64,000 nucleotides of DNA from CALHRB01 sp964473465 (lineage in GTDB: Bacteria; Bacteroidota; Ignavibacteria; Kapaibacteriales; UBA2268): NCBI GenBank assembly GCA_964473465.1, contig CAYYPE010000001.1, forward strand, positions 248,001-312,000. The letters run 5' to 3'. The notes beneath the pieces were generated by a model that saw only the letters and a list, made by a program, of their open reading frames with translations, was not told the DNA's origin and searched no databases. Shown here in pieces: positions 9,310 through 17,109 of the stretch. Each line of letters opens with the position of its first letter. Position 1 is the stretch's first letter. Position numbers and translations under genes: made by a program.

Positions 9310-9341
9310 TTTGGAATTAACTGAAAAAGATTATAAATTTG
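9310..9341 (+). promoter_or_regulatory. predicted Bacteroidetes-type promoter of tRNA-Gly
   Basis: TTTG at 9310-9313, 20 bases, then TAAATTTG at 9334-9341. This matches exactly the TTTG-N19-21-TAnnTTTG consensus described for the Bacteroidetes primary sigma factor. The tRNA starts 20 bases after the -7 box, leaving a short leader. Consensus is established knowledge; use in this organism is inferred. Confidence 0.7.
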
Positions 9342-9361
9342 ATGTTACCCAAAAACCATAA

Positions 9362-9434
9362 GCGGGAATAGCTCAGTTGGTAGAGCGCAACCTTGCCAAG
9401 GTTGATGTCGCGAGTTCGAGTCTCGTTTCCCGCT
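9362..9434 (+). tRNA. tRNA-Gly (GCC)
   Basis: A complete 73-base cloverleaf. Acceptor stem GCGGGAA pairs with TTCCCGC (9427-9433), followed by discriminator T. The D-arm region is GCTCAGTTGGTAGAGC, the anticodon stem is CAACC/GGTTG with loop TTGCCAA, giving anticodon GCC at 9395-9397, and the T-arm contains GTTCGAGTC. The 3' CCA is not encoded. A promoter lies upstream and a strong hairpin terminator follows about 35 bases downstream. Confidence 0.97.
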
Positions 9435-9469
9435 CGACGATGCAAATCGTCACTTCCTCGTTATGCTGC

Positions 9470-9514
9470 ATGCCTTGCCGTCATTCCCCCCGATGGCGAG
9501 GCATTTTTTTTTTT
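9470..9514 (+). terminator. rho-independent terminator after tRNA-Gly
   Basis: ATGCCTTGCCGTC (9470-9482) pairs with GATGGCGAGGCAT (9492-9504) in a 13-base-pair stem with two G-T pairs and a nine-base loop (ATTCCCCCC), followed at once by a run of about 11 T. This is one of the strongest terminators in the window. It separates the tRNA from the following carotenoid genes and contains the GTCATTCC word also found in two other small repeats nearby. Confidence 0.85.
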
Positions 9515-9519
9515 GATTT

Positions 9520-10653
9520 ATGATGTTTGATATTTTAATATTTGTTTCAATTTTTTTTCAGTCATTGATTGTGATAACTTTGACAATCAATGCTGTTTTT
9601 GGTCCATTTTTAAAAAATTTTAGAAAAAAAAATAAAGAACAATCAGAGATTAAACCTAAGGTTTCAGTTCTTGTTCCTGCAAGAAATGAAGAAAAAAATA
9701 TTGAAAATTGTATTAAAAGCATTACATCATTTGACTATCCTGATTATGAAATATTAATTCTGGACGATGGCTCGACAGATAATACCTACAATATTCTTGA
9801 AAAATATAAATCAGAACACAAGAATTTAAAGATATTAAAAGGGGAACAAAAACCACAAAATTGGCTGGGAAAGAACTGGGCTTGTTATCAACTTGCTATG
9901 GCGGCAGAAGGTGATATTTTTATTTTTACCGATGCTGACAACTGGCACCGAAAGGATGCTATTTCAGCAACTGTTGAATATATGAATGCTTATAATCTGG
10001 ATTTCTTAAGTGCCTTTCCCCAACAAATAACCAAGACATCGGCTGAAAAAATATTTGTTCCAATTGTTGATTTGATAATTTATTCTTTCCTGATTCTCTG
10101 GACGACTTTATTTATGAAAAGCAGTATATTCGCAGCAGCCAACGGTCAATGGATAGCTGTAAGAAGGTCTGCATATCTGGAGATTGGGGGGCATACAGTA
10201 GTTAAATCAAGTATTATCGAGGATATAGAGCTCAGCCGTGAGTTCAAAAAAAATGGTTTCAGGACTTTGACAACAGCCGGAACAGATATAGTTTTCGGAA
10301 GAATGTATCATAATTTTTCTGAGATTTTGAACGGATTCTCAAAAAACATGTATTATATTCTGGGTGGTAACTTGTTCATTTTGATAGGTATAGTATTTTT
10401 ATTATTACTCATTGGAGTATTTCCTTATGTTGCCTTATTTGCAGCGGACGTGATGATTTTACCGATTGTTTCAGTTTCGTTGATAATAGTATGGCGTGGG
10501 ATTCTATCTTTGAGGTATAAAAGTAATATTTTTCTGAATATTATTATTAGTCCGGTATCAATTTTATTTTTAATTTATATTGCTTTTAACTCATACTTCC
10601 GGATTAAATCGGGAAAAGTTGAATGGAAAGGAAGAAGGATAGAAATCAAATGA
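9520..10653 (+). CDS. family 2 glycosyltransferase, probable carotenoid glycosyltransferase (CruG-like)
   Basis: A 377-residue membrane-bound GT2 enzyme: an N-terminal membrane anchor, a GT-A catalytic domain with LVPARNEE, the DDGSTDNT motif (about residue 88), FTDADNW as the metal-binding DxD-type site (about residue 140) and EDIELSREFKKNGFR (the ED motif plus acceptor loop), then three C-terminal membrane helices (about 285-370). It overlaps by four bases (ATGA) a CruF-type carotenoid hydratase gene, the same pairing as cruG with cruF in cyanobacteria and Salinibacter-like bacteria. A role as carotenoid 2'-O-glycosyltransferase is therefore inferred from context plus family. Confidence 0.7.
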   Translation: MMFDILIFVSIFFQSLIVITLTINAVFGPFLKNFRKKNKEQSEIKPKVSVLVPARNEEKNIENCIKSITSFDYPDYEILILDDGSTDNTYNILEKYKSEHKNLKILKGEQKPQNWLGKNWACYQLAMAAEGDIFIFTDADNWHRKDAISATVEYMNAYNLDFLSAFPQQITKTSAEKIFVPIVDLIIYSFLILWTTLFMKSSIFAAANGQWIAVRRSAYLEIGGHTVVKSSIIEDIELSREFKKNGFRTLTTAGTDIVFGRMYHNFSEILNGFSKNMYYILGGNLFILIGIVFLLLLIGVFPYVALFAADVMILPIVSVSLIIVWRGILSLRYKSNIFLNIIISPVSILFLIYIAFNSYFRIKSGKVEWKGRRIEIK

Positions 10654-11312
10654 AAAGCGAAAGCAAAAAGTATTTGATTAAGGTAATTTTACTTTATTTC
10701 ATATTAATAATGGGTGGGGTTTGGTATTATCTGGGGCATTTCGGCGAAATTAGTCAGATGATTGCAGGTTATTTGATGATTTTAATTGGAATATTATCAA
10801 TATTCGAAGTATATAAGAATGAAAATATTAAGAATAAAATTGCTTTCTTTTTATTATCATCATTTATAATATTATTCAGCTGGTTGATCGAATTTATAGG
10901 GGTAAAGACGGGTTTAATTTTTGGGGAATATGAGTATGGAAATATACTGCAGCCACAACTATTCGGAACACCTATACCCATTGGATTTGCATGGATTTCG
11001 ACCTTTCTGGGAAGTTATGCTATCGCAGAATTAATACTGAGAAAAAAAAGCAATATTTTCATTCATTTACTTTTAACTGCCGTTTTAATGACTTTTTTTG
11101 ATTATCTAATGGAGCCGGCAGCAATAAAATTAGGGTATTGGATGTGGCAAGGCTCAGTAATACCTTTTCAGAATTATTTAACATGGTTTGTTTTAGGGTT
11201 GCTTTTTGCTTTTTTGTTTTCAACACAAAAAATTGGATTAACAAATACGAAATTACTTAAACATATATACATTTCGCAATTGATATATTTTTCAATAATT
11301 TACTTAAAATAA
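10650..11312 (+). CDS. cruF: carotenoid hydratase-type membrane protein (CruF/DUF422 family)
   Basis: A protein of about 220 residues with some seven hydrophobic helices. It has the family landmarks: WLIEFIGVKTGLIFGEYEY (about residue 75), a PIPIGFAW segment, and FFDYLMEPAAIKLGYWMW (about residue 145). CruF adds water across the 1',2' double bond of acyclic or monocyclic carotenoid ends, giving the hydroxyl that CruG glycosylates. The ATG at 10650 overlaps the stop of the glycosyltransferase; an upstream in-frame ATG at 10623 seems less likely. Phytoene synthase, desaturase and cyclase genes are not in the window. Confidence 0.78.
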   Translation: MKSESKKYLIKVILLYFILIMGGVWYYLGHFGEISQMIAGYLMILIGILSIFEVYKNENIKNKIAFFLLSSFIILFSWLIEFIGVKTGLIFGEYEYGNILQPQLFGTPIPIGFAWISTFLGSYAIAELILRKKSNIFIHLLLTAVLMTFFDYLMEPAAIKLGYWMWQGSVIPFQNYLTWFVLGLLFAFLFSTQKIGLTNTKLLKHIYISQLIYFSIIYLK

Positions 11313-11514
11313 AATTCCTACTTTCATTTCGATAAATAATATTACCGGCATTCTGGATAATGTGTCGGTTGGGTTTTTTGTCTGCGTTGGGGATTGGGTG
11401 GGTAGGTTTTTGAAGATTTGAATAGCCACTACTTTCAAGTAGTGGAAGATAGTAAAATAAAAAGTTATAAATAATCTCATCCGGAAGAACAGACACCCCA
11501 ATTTGTTCTTACAT

Positions 11515-11535
11515 CTGTCATTCCAACGAAGGCAT
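11515..11535 (+). repeat. GTCATTCC-type small repeat, copy 2
   Basis: The sequence CTGTCATTCCAACGAAGGC resembles CCGTCATTCCCCCCGATGGC at 9478-9497 and, on the other strand, the element at 12010-12037. The shared pattern GTCATTYCnnnCGAnGGC recalls the short dispersed intergenic palindromes found in many bacterial genomes. A relation between the copies is inferred by eye. Confidence 0.35.
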
Positions 11536-11612
11536 TAATAATAGATTTATTTAAATACCTTAATTTTCTTAAAAACCTCAGTAGAAAAAAGATTAATCAA
11601 ATCATATATAAT

Positions 11613-11671
11613 AACCTTATTACATTTTATTTTCATTTCTCTTTATCGAGAATAAATAAGGTAATAAGGTT
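11613..11671. repeat. inverted repeat, 11-base arms
   Basis: AACCTTATTAC at 11613-11623 is the exact reverse complement of GTAATAAGGTT at 11661-11671, with 37 AT-rich bases between. No T run follows it on either strand, so it is not a standard terminator. It could be the ends of a tiny mobile element or a chance structure in AT-rich DNA. Confidence 0.45.
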
Positions 11672-11690
11672 GTTTCTGTTTTTGCTTATG

Positions 11691-11888
11691 TCAATTTTCA
11701 TTTTTTAAAAGATCGGTAGAATCTAAGTAATCCAGATATTCTGGTTGATCTCCATAAATACTTATGATTTCGCTCATTTCTTCATTGCTAAAGGGAGGAA
11801 TAATAGAATTATAATAAAACAACCTTTCAGACTTAATAGCTTTTTGATATTCTTTTTCAATTTTTGTTTGAATATATATATTAAACAC
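11691..11888 (-). CDS. possible small ORF or gene remnant
   Basis: A 65-codon frame starting at GTG. The predicted peptide is acidic and looks protein-like in its second half (FSNEEMSEIISIYGDQPEYLDYLD), but there is no ribosome binding site, no recognised family and a rare start codon. It lies inside an otherwise non-coding stretch and could be the 3' remnant of a decayed gene. I rate it more likely not expressed than expressed. Confidence 0.25.
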   Translation of the reverse strand: MFNIYIQTKIEKEYQKAIKSERLFYYNSIIPPFSNEEMSEIISIYGDQPEYLDYLDSTDLLKNEN

Positions 11889-12009
11889 ATAAATAGCAAA
11901 AAAGTCTCAAAGGAAAATGGGAAAATTTATTATTTTTTCTGGACATGCTCTAAAGTAACATTTAAAGTATTCCCACAAAAGTTGTAATCTAATTAATATT
12001 TTTAGCTAT

Positions 12010-12037
12010 GGATTCCCTGTCAAGCAGGAAATGACGG
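12010..12037 (-). repeat. GTCATTCC-type small repeat, copy 3 (reverse)
   Basis: Read on the minus strand this is CCGTCATTTCCTGCTTGAC followed by AGGGAATCC, with a small internal palindrome (CCTG/CAGG). It is in the opposite orientation to the copy at 11515 and lies 13 bases from the murG stop codon. It matches the well-known style of intergenic GTCATTCC...GGAATCC palindromes. Confidence 0.4.
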
Positions 12038-12050
12038 ATTGCCGGGGTAG

Positions 12051-13139
12051 TTAGACTGGGAATAAATTCATTATTTCTCTGGCTGTTAGCTCAGCAGAAT
12101 TGACTTTTGATAATTTCCTAGCATTTTCGCTCATTGAATCGAGCAATCGCTGATCTTCAGATAATTGTCTAATACTATCTTTAAGTTTTAATTCTAATTC
12201 GTTATCTTTAATCATAATCGAAGCTCCATGCTCAACCATCATTTTTGCATTGTGTTCCTGATGATTATTAGCGGAAAAAGAATAAGGAACAAGAATGGAG
12301 GGTTTGCCGATTGCTGTTAATTCAGCAATAGTTGTTGCACCTGCACGGCAAATGACCAGATCAGAAGCTGAGTAAGCGGTTGCCATATCATCAATAAATT
12401 CAAATGTTCTGACGTTTGCTTTGCTAATGTTTGATTGAAATGACTTGCCAGTTTGCCAGATATATTGGGCGTTGAAATCTTCGTTTGAAATTAGTTTTTC
12501 GATAGCTGTGTTAATATTTTTTGCACCAAGACTACCTCCAAAGGCTAAGATAGTGAACATGTTTTCGTCTAAATCGAGAATTTTTCTGGCAATATGCTTA
12601 TCAATTGGAGTTAAAAGTTTTTTTCTGACGGGGTTTCCAAGAATTTTAATTTTATTTTGATTTTTATTATGGAAGTATTTTCTACTATCTTCGAAGGCAA
12701 GAGCAATTAATTGAGCTTTATCAGAGAGAAGTTTTATTGTTTTGCCGGGAAAAACATTTGATTCCATTAATGCCAGAGGGATTCTGCTCGAAAAGGCAGC
12801 CAAGCCCACAGGATAGCTAAGGTAAGCCCCGGCACAAATGACCAAACCAATGTTATTATTTTTAATATAATTTTTTGCTTTTGCTATTGAATTTAGTATT
12901 TTAAATGGCAAAAGCAGGGTAGAAAGTGACAGGAGCTTCGATAGCCCCGAAATGTTCAATGGCAGAAAATTATATCCAAGCGAGGGGATAATTCTGCCTT
13001 CAATTTTGTCGGGATTCCCAACAAAAAAAATCTGATTTTTGTTAAAACCAAATTTTTCAAACTCTTCAATTACTGCAACTGCCGGGAAAAGATGTCCTCC
13101 TGTTCCTCCGGCTGCGACTAATATATTTTTTTTATCCAT
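12051..13139 (-). CDS. murG: UDP-GlcNAc:undecaprenyl-PP-MurNAc-pentapeptide GlcNAc transferase
   Basis: Makes lipid II from lipid I on the inner face of the cytoplasmic membrane. A 362-residue GT28 enzyme of normal length: N-terminal AAGGTGGHLFPA loop (about residues 9-20), ICAGAYLSYPVGLAA, MESNVFPGKTIKLLS, the central LGNPVRKK, the C-domain GGSLGAKNIN loop (about residue 185), and CRAGATTIAEL plus NNHQEHNA for UDP-GlcNAc binding (about residues 265-295). Unlike the usual arrangement it is not inside a division and cell wall (dcw) cluster; the gene 13 bases upstream encodes a DNA glycosylase. Confidence 0.96.
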   Translation of the reverse strand: MDKKNILVAAGGTGGHLFPAVAVIEEFEKFGFNKNQIFFVGNPDKIEGRIIPSLGYNFLPLNISGLSKLLSLSTLLLPFKILNSIAKAKNYIKNNNIGLVICAGAYLSYPVGLAAFSSRIPLALMESNVFPGKTIKLLSDKAQLIALAFEDSRKYFHNKNQNKIKILGNPVRKKLLTPIDKHIARKILDLDENMFTILAFGGSLGAKNINTAIEKLISNEDFNAQYIWQTGKSFQSNISKANVRTFEFIDDMATAYSASDLVICRAGATTIAELTAIGKPSILVPYSFSANNHQEHNAKMMVEHGASIMIKDNELELKLKDSIRQLSEDQRLLDSMSENARKLSKVNSAELTAREIMNLFPV

Positions 13140-13152
13140 AAAATTTTGATGT

Positions 13153-13782
13153 TTATTTTAAAATGATACCTGTTTCATAGCTCCAGAACAATAAATCAAG
13201 CTCATCAACAGGGATATTTACGATTTTAGCAAATTTTTTAAATTTTTTTTCAACAGACAGATAAGCATTTTTTGAAGAGACATTAGGTAGATTTCTATAT
13301 AATTTGCATAAAACAAGATGCTTGAGAATATGACGGTCGAGAATTGCCAAGCCCTGATAACCAATATTTCTGAGGAAATGGGAGGATTCCTTCATACCTA
13401 ATCCTATGACGTTTTCGACCAACCAGTCTCTTTTTTTTTCTGCTTTCAAATTTGAATTTAAAATCAGGGAAATTATGTCGAATTTTTGTTTCATTTCAAT
13501 CAATCTTCTGGCTTTGGTGATATGAAATCTGATATAATGAGTCCTGTCATTAAGTATATCTAACGGGTCAAAATTGTTCGAGAGAAAATCTGCTTTTTCG
13601 AGCTGTTGAACGGCTTTATCAGCATTAATGGCAGAAGTTTGGGGAGTAAGAAAGCAGTAGCACAATTCATAAAAATATCTTTCGGGCTTAATTTCAGAAA
13701 ATTCCCTTAGTCTGTCTTTTATTTTTGTTTGCAAAAGATGATATTTTTCAATTATTTCCGCTGGCAGCTGAAATTGAGACAT
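13153..13782 (-). CDS. ogg: N-glycosylase/DNA lyase, Ogg2-type 8-oxoguanine repair enzyme
   Basis: A protein of about 209 residues of the HhH-GPD superfamily. The helix-hairpin-helix with catalytic lysine is GLGMKESSHFLRNIG and the catalytic aspartate is in AILDRHIL, both typical of the Ogg2 family, which removes 8-oxoguanine and nicks the strand. No iron-sulfur cluster cysteines are seen, which argues against Nth or MutY. I start at the ATG at 13782; a TTG at 13797 would add five residues. It forms a two-gene minus-strand unit with murG. Confidence 0.85.
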   Translation of the reverse strand: MSQFQLPAEIIEKYHLLQTKIKDRLREFSEIKPERYFYELCYCFLTPQTSAINADKAVQQLEKADFLSNNFDPLDILNDRTHYIRFHITKARRLIEMKQKFDIISLILNSNLKAEKKRDWLVENVIGLGMKESSHFLRNIGYQGLAILDRHILKHLVLCKLYRNLPNVSSKNAYLSVEKKFKKFAKIVNIPVDELDLLFWSYETGIILK

Positions 13783-13866
13783 TAAATTTTTTACCAAAAT
13801 AAAAGGTCAAATTTAATAAATATAATTCTTAATTTTGAAGTTGAGGTGAAAAAATAATAAAAATAA

Positions 13867-14778
13867 ATGACTATAAAAATCGGAACAAGGGGTAGCAGGT
13901 TAGCTCTCTGGCAGGCAAATTATGTCCGAAATCTTCTTACTAATAAATTTCCTGACATTGAAGTTGAGCTTGTTCAAATTAAAACAACAGGGGATAAAAT
14001 TCTGGAAACAGCCTTGTTTCAGATTAATGATAAGGGGTTATTTACCAAAGAGTTGGAGAAAGAACTGATTGAGGGAAGAATTGATTTAGCGGTTCATAGC
14101 CTGAAAGATTTACCAACAGAGCTGCCCGAGGGATTGAAAATTGGAGCAGTTACAAAGCGTGAATTACCGAACGATGTTCTGATTGCCAAAAATAAAAGTC
14201 AAACGATTGAAAATTTAGATTATGGAGCAATAATAGCGACAAGTTCACTTCGCCGTAGGGCTCAATTGTTAATAAAAAGGCAGGATTTGCAACTTGAAGA
14301 TATGAGGGGGAACGTAAATACAAGAATTGAAAAGCTATTCAAATCTGATTTAGATGGATTGATACTTGCATACGCAGGTGTTGAGCGATTAGGAATGAGT
14401 CAGTATATATCGCAAATAATTCCATTCGAAGAAATGATACCAGCTGTTGGACAGGCTGTGATAGCAATTGAAACAAGGGAGGATAATAATTTAGCAGGAA
14501 TATTAGAAAAGATAAATGACAAAGAAACGGAATTTTGTATTTCGCAAGAACGTATATTTTTGAAATTAATGGGTGGTGGCTGCAGCAAACCCATCACTGC
14601 TCATTGTTTTATTGATAATCAGAGGGTTGAAATATTGGGTATTATATCAGATATAAATGGGAAAAAATATATAAAGGACAGAATTTCAAAGCCAATTGGG
14701 GAAGCAAAAAATTTAGGGAAAGAATTAGCTGAAAAATTTGACAAATCAGGAAGCAAAGAAATTTTGAAAACAATTTAA
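13867..14778 (+). CDS. hemC: porphobilinogen deaminase (hydroxymethylbilane synthase)
   Basis: Joins four porphobilinogens into hydroxymethylbilane in the cytoplasm. A 303-residue protein with the family motifs: RLALWQANYV, IKTTGDKI, LAVHSLKDLPT (about residue 80), SSLRRRAQLL, RGNVNTRIEKL and the cofactor cysteine Cys239 in GGGCSKP, which carries the dipyrromethane primer. First gene of hemC-hemB-hemL. A TAATTTTG box lies at 13830-13837, but no TTTG is found at the expected distance upstream. Confidence 0.97.
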   Translation: MTIKIGTRGSRLALWQANYVRNLLTNKFPDIEVELVQIKTTGDKILETALFQINDKGLFTKELEKELIEGRIDLAVHSLKDLPTELPEGLKIGAVTKRELPNDVLIAKNKSQTIENLDYGAIIATSSLRRRAQLLIKRQDLQLEDMRGNVNTRIEKLFKSDLDGLILAYAGVERLGMSQYISQIIPFEEMIPAVGQAVIAIETREDNNLAGILEKINDKETEFCISQERIFLKLMGGGCSKPITAHCFIDNQRVEILGIISDINGKKYIKDRISKPIGEAKNLGKELAEKFDKSGSKEILKTI

Positions 14779-14801
14779 TATTATTCATTATAGAGGTAAA
14801 A

Positions 14802-15782
14802 ATGATATCAGAATTCAAAAGATTCAGAAAACTAAGACATAATCCAATAATAAGAAATATGGTAAGGGAAACTGTTCTATCAAAAAATGATTTGATTTAC
14901 CCTTTATTTGTAACTCACGGAGAAAATATAAAAAAAGCAATTGGTTCAATGCCGGGGGTTTTTCAGATGAGTGTTGATGTCCTTGTTGAAGAATGCAGGG
15001 AAGTGGAATCGCTTGGAATACCGGCAATAATATTGTTCGGGATACCAGCACATAAGGATGAAGTTGGCTCAGAGGCGTATGATGACAACGGAATAATTCA
15101 GCAGGCAATCAGGGAAATAAAGAAAAATGTTAAGAGTCTTGTAGTCATTGCGGATGTTTGTCTTTGTGAATACACATCTCACGGGCATTGCGGAGTTTTG
15201 GACGGGGAAGAAATTTTGAATGATGAATCGGTTGAAATTTATGCAAAGACCGCATTGAGCCTTGCAAAAGCCGGTGCAGATATGATAGCACCATCGGATA
15301 TGATGGACGGAAGAGTAGCTGCAATAAAGGAGATACTCGAAGAAAACGGATTTCTGAATTTACCGATTATGAGCTATTCGGCAAAGTATGCCTCAGCTTA
15401 TTACGGACCATTCAGGGAAGCAGCTGAAGGAGCTCCAAAATTCGGGGACAGAAAGTCACATCAGATGGATATTGGAAATAGTAACGAGGCAGTCAGGGAG
15501 GTTACAGAGGATATTATCGAAGGTGCGGATATAGTGATGGTTAAGCCCGCAGGTCCATACCTTGATATTATTTTCAGGGTAAAACATGAATTTGGATTAC
15601 CAACGGCGGCATATCAGGTTAGCGGTGAATATTCAATGATAAAAGCTGCTGCCAAAATGGGCTGGCTTGATGAAGAAAAAATTATGATTGAATCATTGAC
15701 AGGCATAAAACGTGCAGGTGCGGATATGATTCTTACTTATTTCGCCAAAGATGTTGCTAAATATATTGATAATCATAGATAA
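14802..15782 (+). CDS. hemB: delta-aminolevulinic acid dehydratase (porphobilinogen synthase)
   Basis: Condenses two 5-aminolevulinate molecules into porphobilinogen. A 326-residue protein with the two Schiff-base lysines, Lys195 in SAKYASAYYGPFR and Lys248 in MVKPAGPYLD. The cysteine-rich metal site VCLCEYTSHGHCG is present (about residues 119-131), so this is the zinc-type enzyme rather than the magnesium-only DxALDxY type. It lies 23 bases after hemC and 23 bases before hemL, so the three genes are almost surely one operon. Confidence 0.97.
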   Translation: MISEFKRFRKLRHNPIIRNMVRETVLSKNDLIYPLFVTHGENIKKAIGSMPGVFQMSVDVLVEECREVESLGIPAIILFGIPAHKDEVGSEAYDDNGIIQQAIREIKKNVKSLVVIADVCLCEYTSHGHCGVLDGEEILNDESVEIYAKTALSLAKAGADMIAPSDMMDGRVAAIKEILEENGFLNLPIMSYSAKYASAYYGPFREAAEGAPKFGDRKSHQMDIGNSNEAVREVTEDIIEGADIVMVKPAGPYLDIIFRVKHEFGLPTAAYQVSGEYSMIKAAAKMGWLDEEKIMIESLTGIKRAGADMILTYFAKDVAKYIDNHR

Positions 15783-15805
15783 TATAATCTTTCTTCAAAA
15801 AATAT

Positions 15806-17095
15806 ATGAACATTGAAAAAAGTATCAGACTCTATGAAAGGGCTATAGAGATTATACCCGGTGGAGTAAATTCACCCGTCAGAGCTTTCAAATCGGTAGG
15901 AGGCAACCCAAGATTTATTGAAAAGGGGTTTGGCTCAAAAATATACGATGTTGATGGTAACGAATACATAGATTTCATTGGAAGCTGGGGACCACATATA
16001 TTCGGGCATAGACCTGATTTTATTATAAAATCAGTAGAAGATGCATTACTGAATGGAACGAGTTTCGGGGCACCAACGGAAGCGGAAGTGAAAATAGCTG
16101 AGTTAATTATTGAACTCGTTCCATCAATTGAGATGGTGCGGCTTGTGAACAGCGGAACCGAAGCAACAATGAGTGCCATTCGATTGGCGAGAGGTTTTAC
16201 AAAAAAAGATAAGATAATAAAATTTGAAGGCTGCTACCATGGTCATTCTGACGCATTTCTTATCAAGGCAGGTTCCGGAGCATTAACTTTCGGAGTTCCA
16301 ACCAGTCCGGGAGTAACAAAAGGGACTGCTAATGATACTTTGACTGCCAGATTTAACGATATAAATTCTGTTAAAGAATTGATTGATAAGAATAAGGGTG
16401 AAATTGCCGCAATAATAATAGAGCCAGTTGCCGGGAATATGGGAGTTATAGCTGGCGAGATGGATTTTCTGAAAAGTTTAAGAGAATTATGCAGCAAGGA
16501 GGAAATTGTTCTGATTTTTGACGAGGTAATGACTGGCTTCCGTTTGGCTAAAGGCGGGGCTCAGGAGATTTATGGGATTAAACCTGATTTGACAACTCTT
16601 GGCAAGATTATAGGTGGAGGTATGCCAGTCGGTGCGTTCGGCGGCAAAAAGGAAATAATGTCATTGCTTGCACCATCCGGTTCGGTTTATCAAGCGGGGA
16701 CTCTTAGCGGAAATCCGATTGCAGTATCAGCAGGTTTGGCTTCCCTTCGATATATTAAAAACAATCCGGGAATTTATGAAGAATTGGAAATTAAATCCAG
16801 AAAATTCGAATTATTGATAAACGATATTATGAGGCGTATCGGGATTAATTTAGCTTTAAACAGAGTTGGTTCAATGATGACTATCTTTTTCTGCGGGAAT
16901 GAGATAAGATCTTATGATGATGCTGTAAAATCCGATACTCAGAAATTTTCGAAATTATTCAATTATTTGCTTAATAAAGGTATATATTTACCGCCATCTC
17001 AGTTTGAGGCAATATTTATTTCGACCTCTCACTCCGAAGATGAATTGAATTATACTGCTGAAAAAATAGAAGAAGCACTCAAAACAATTTATTGA
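15806..17095 (+). CDS. hemL: glutamate-1-semialdehyde 2,1-aminomutase
   Basis: PLP enzyme that makes 5-aminolevulinate from glutamate-1-semialdehyde. A 429-residue protein with GGVNSPVRAFKSVGG near the N-terminus, NSGTEATMSAIRLARG, GCYHGHSD, DEVMTGFR and the PLP lysine Lys267 in LGKIIGGGMPVGAFGG. Its presence shows that this organism uses the C5 (glutamyl-tRNA) route. hemA (glutamyl-tRNA reductase), hemD and hemE are not in the window. Its stop codon is followed closely by the PrsW-type gene. Confidence 0.97.
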   Translation: MNIEKSIRLYERAIEIIPGGVNSPVRAFKSVGGNPRFIEKGFGSKIYDVDGNEYIDFIGSWGPHIFGHRPDFIIKSVEDALLNGTSFGAPTEAEVKIAELIIELVPSIEMVRLVNSGTEATMSAIRLARGFTKKDKIIKFEGCYHGHSDAFLIKAGSGALTFGVPTSPGVTKGTANDTLTARFNDINSVKELIDKNKGEIAAIIIEPVAGNMGVIAGEMDFLKSLRELCSKEEIVLIFDEVMTGFRLAKGGAQEIYGIKPDLTTLGKIIGGGMPVGAFGGKKEIMSLLAPSGSVYQAGTLSGNPIAVSAGLASLRYIKNNPGIYEELEIKSRKFELLINDIMRRIGINLALNRVGSMMTIFFCGNEIRSYDDAVKSDTQKFSKLFNYLLNKGIYLPPSQFEAIFISTSHSEDELNYTAEKIEEALKTIY

Positions 17096-17109
17096 AAGGT
17101 TTAAAAAAA

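Larger units (their letters stand above)
11313..12050. other. non-coding stretch with small repeats
   Basis: A 738-base region between cruF and the convergent murG stop. It holds no convincing gene: the open frames are short, lack ribosome binding sites and have AT-driven composition. It contains a perfect hairpin CCACTACTT/AAGTAGTGG near 11429-11448, an 11-base inverted repeat at 11613-11671, and two oppositely oriented GTCATTCC-type repeat remnants near its two ends. It looks like decayed sequence or a nest of small repeats. Confidence 0.6.

Noticed and set aside
11257..11501. Two overlapping minus-strand frames of 65-79 codons after cruF
   Set aside because: Low-complexity composition, no ribosome binding site, partly overlapping the cruF 3' end, and two competing frames over the same bases.
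12445..12660. 71-codon plus-strand frame within murG
   Set aside because: Antisense shadow of a well-supported gene.
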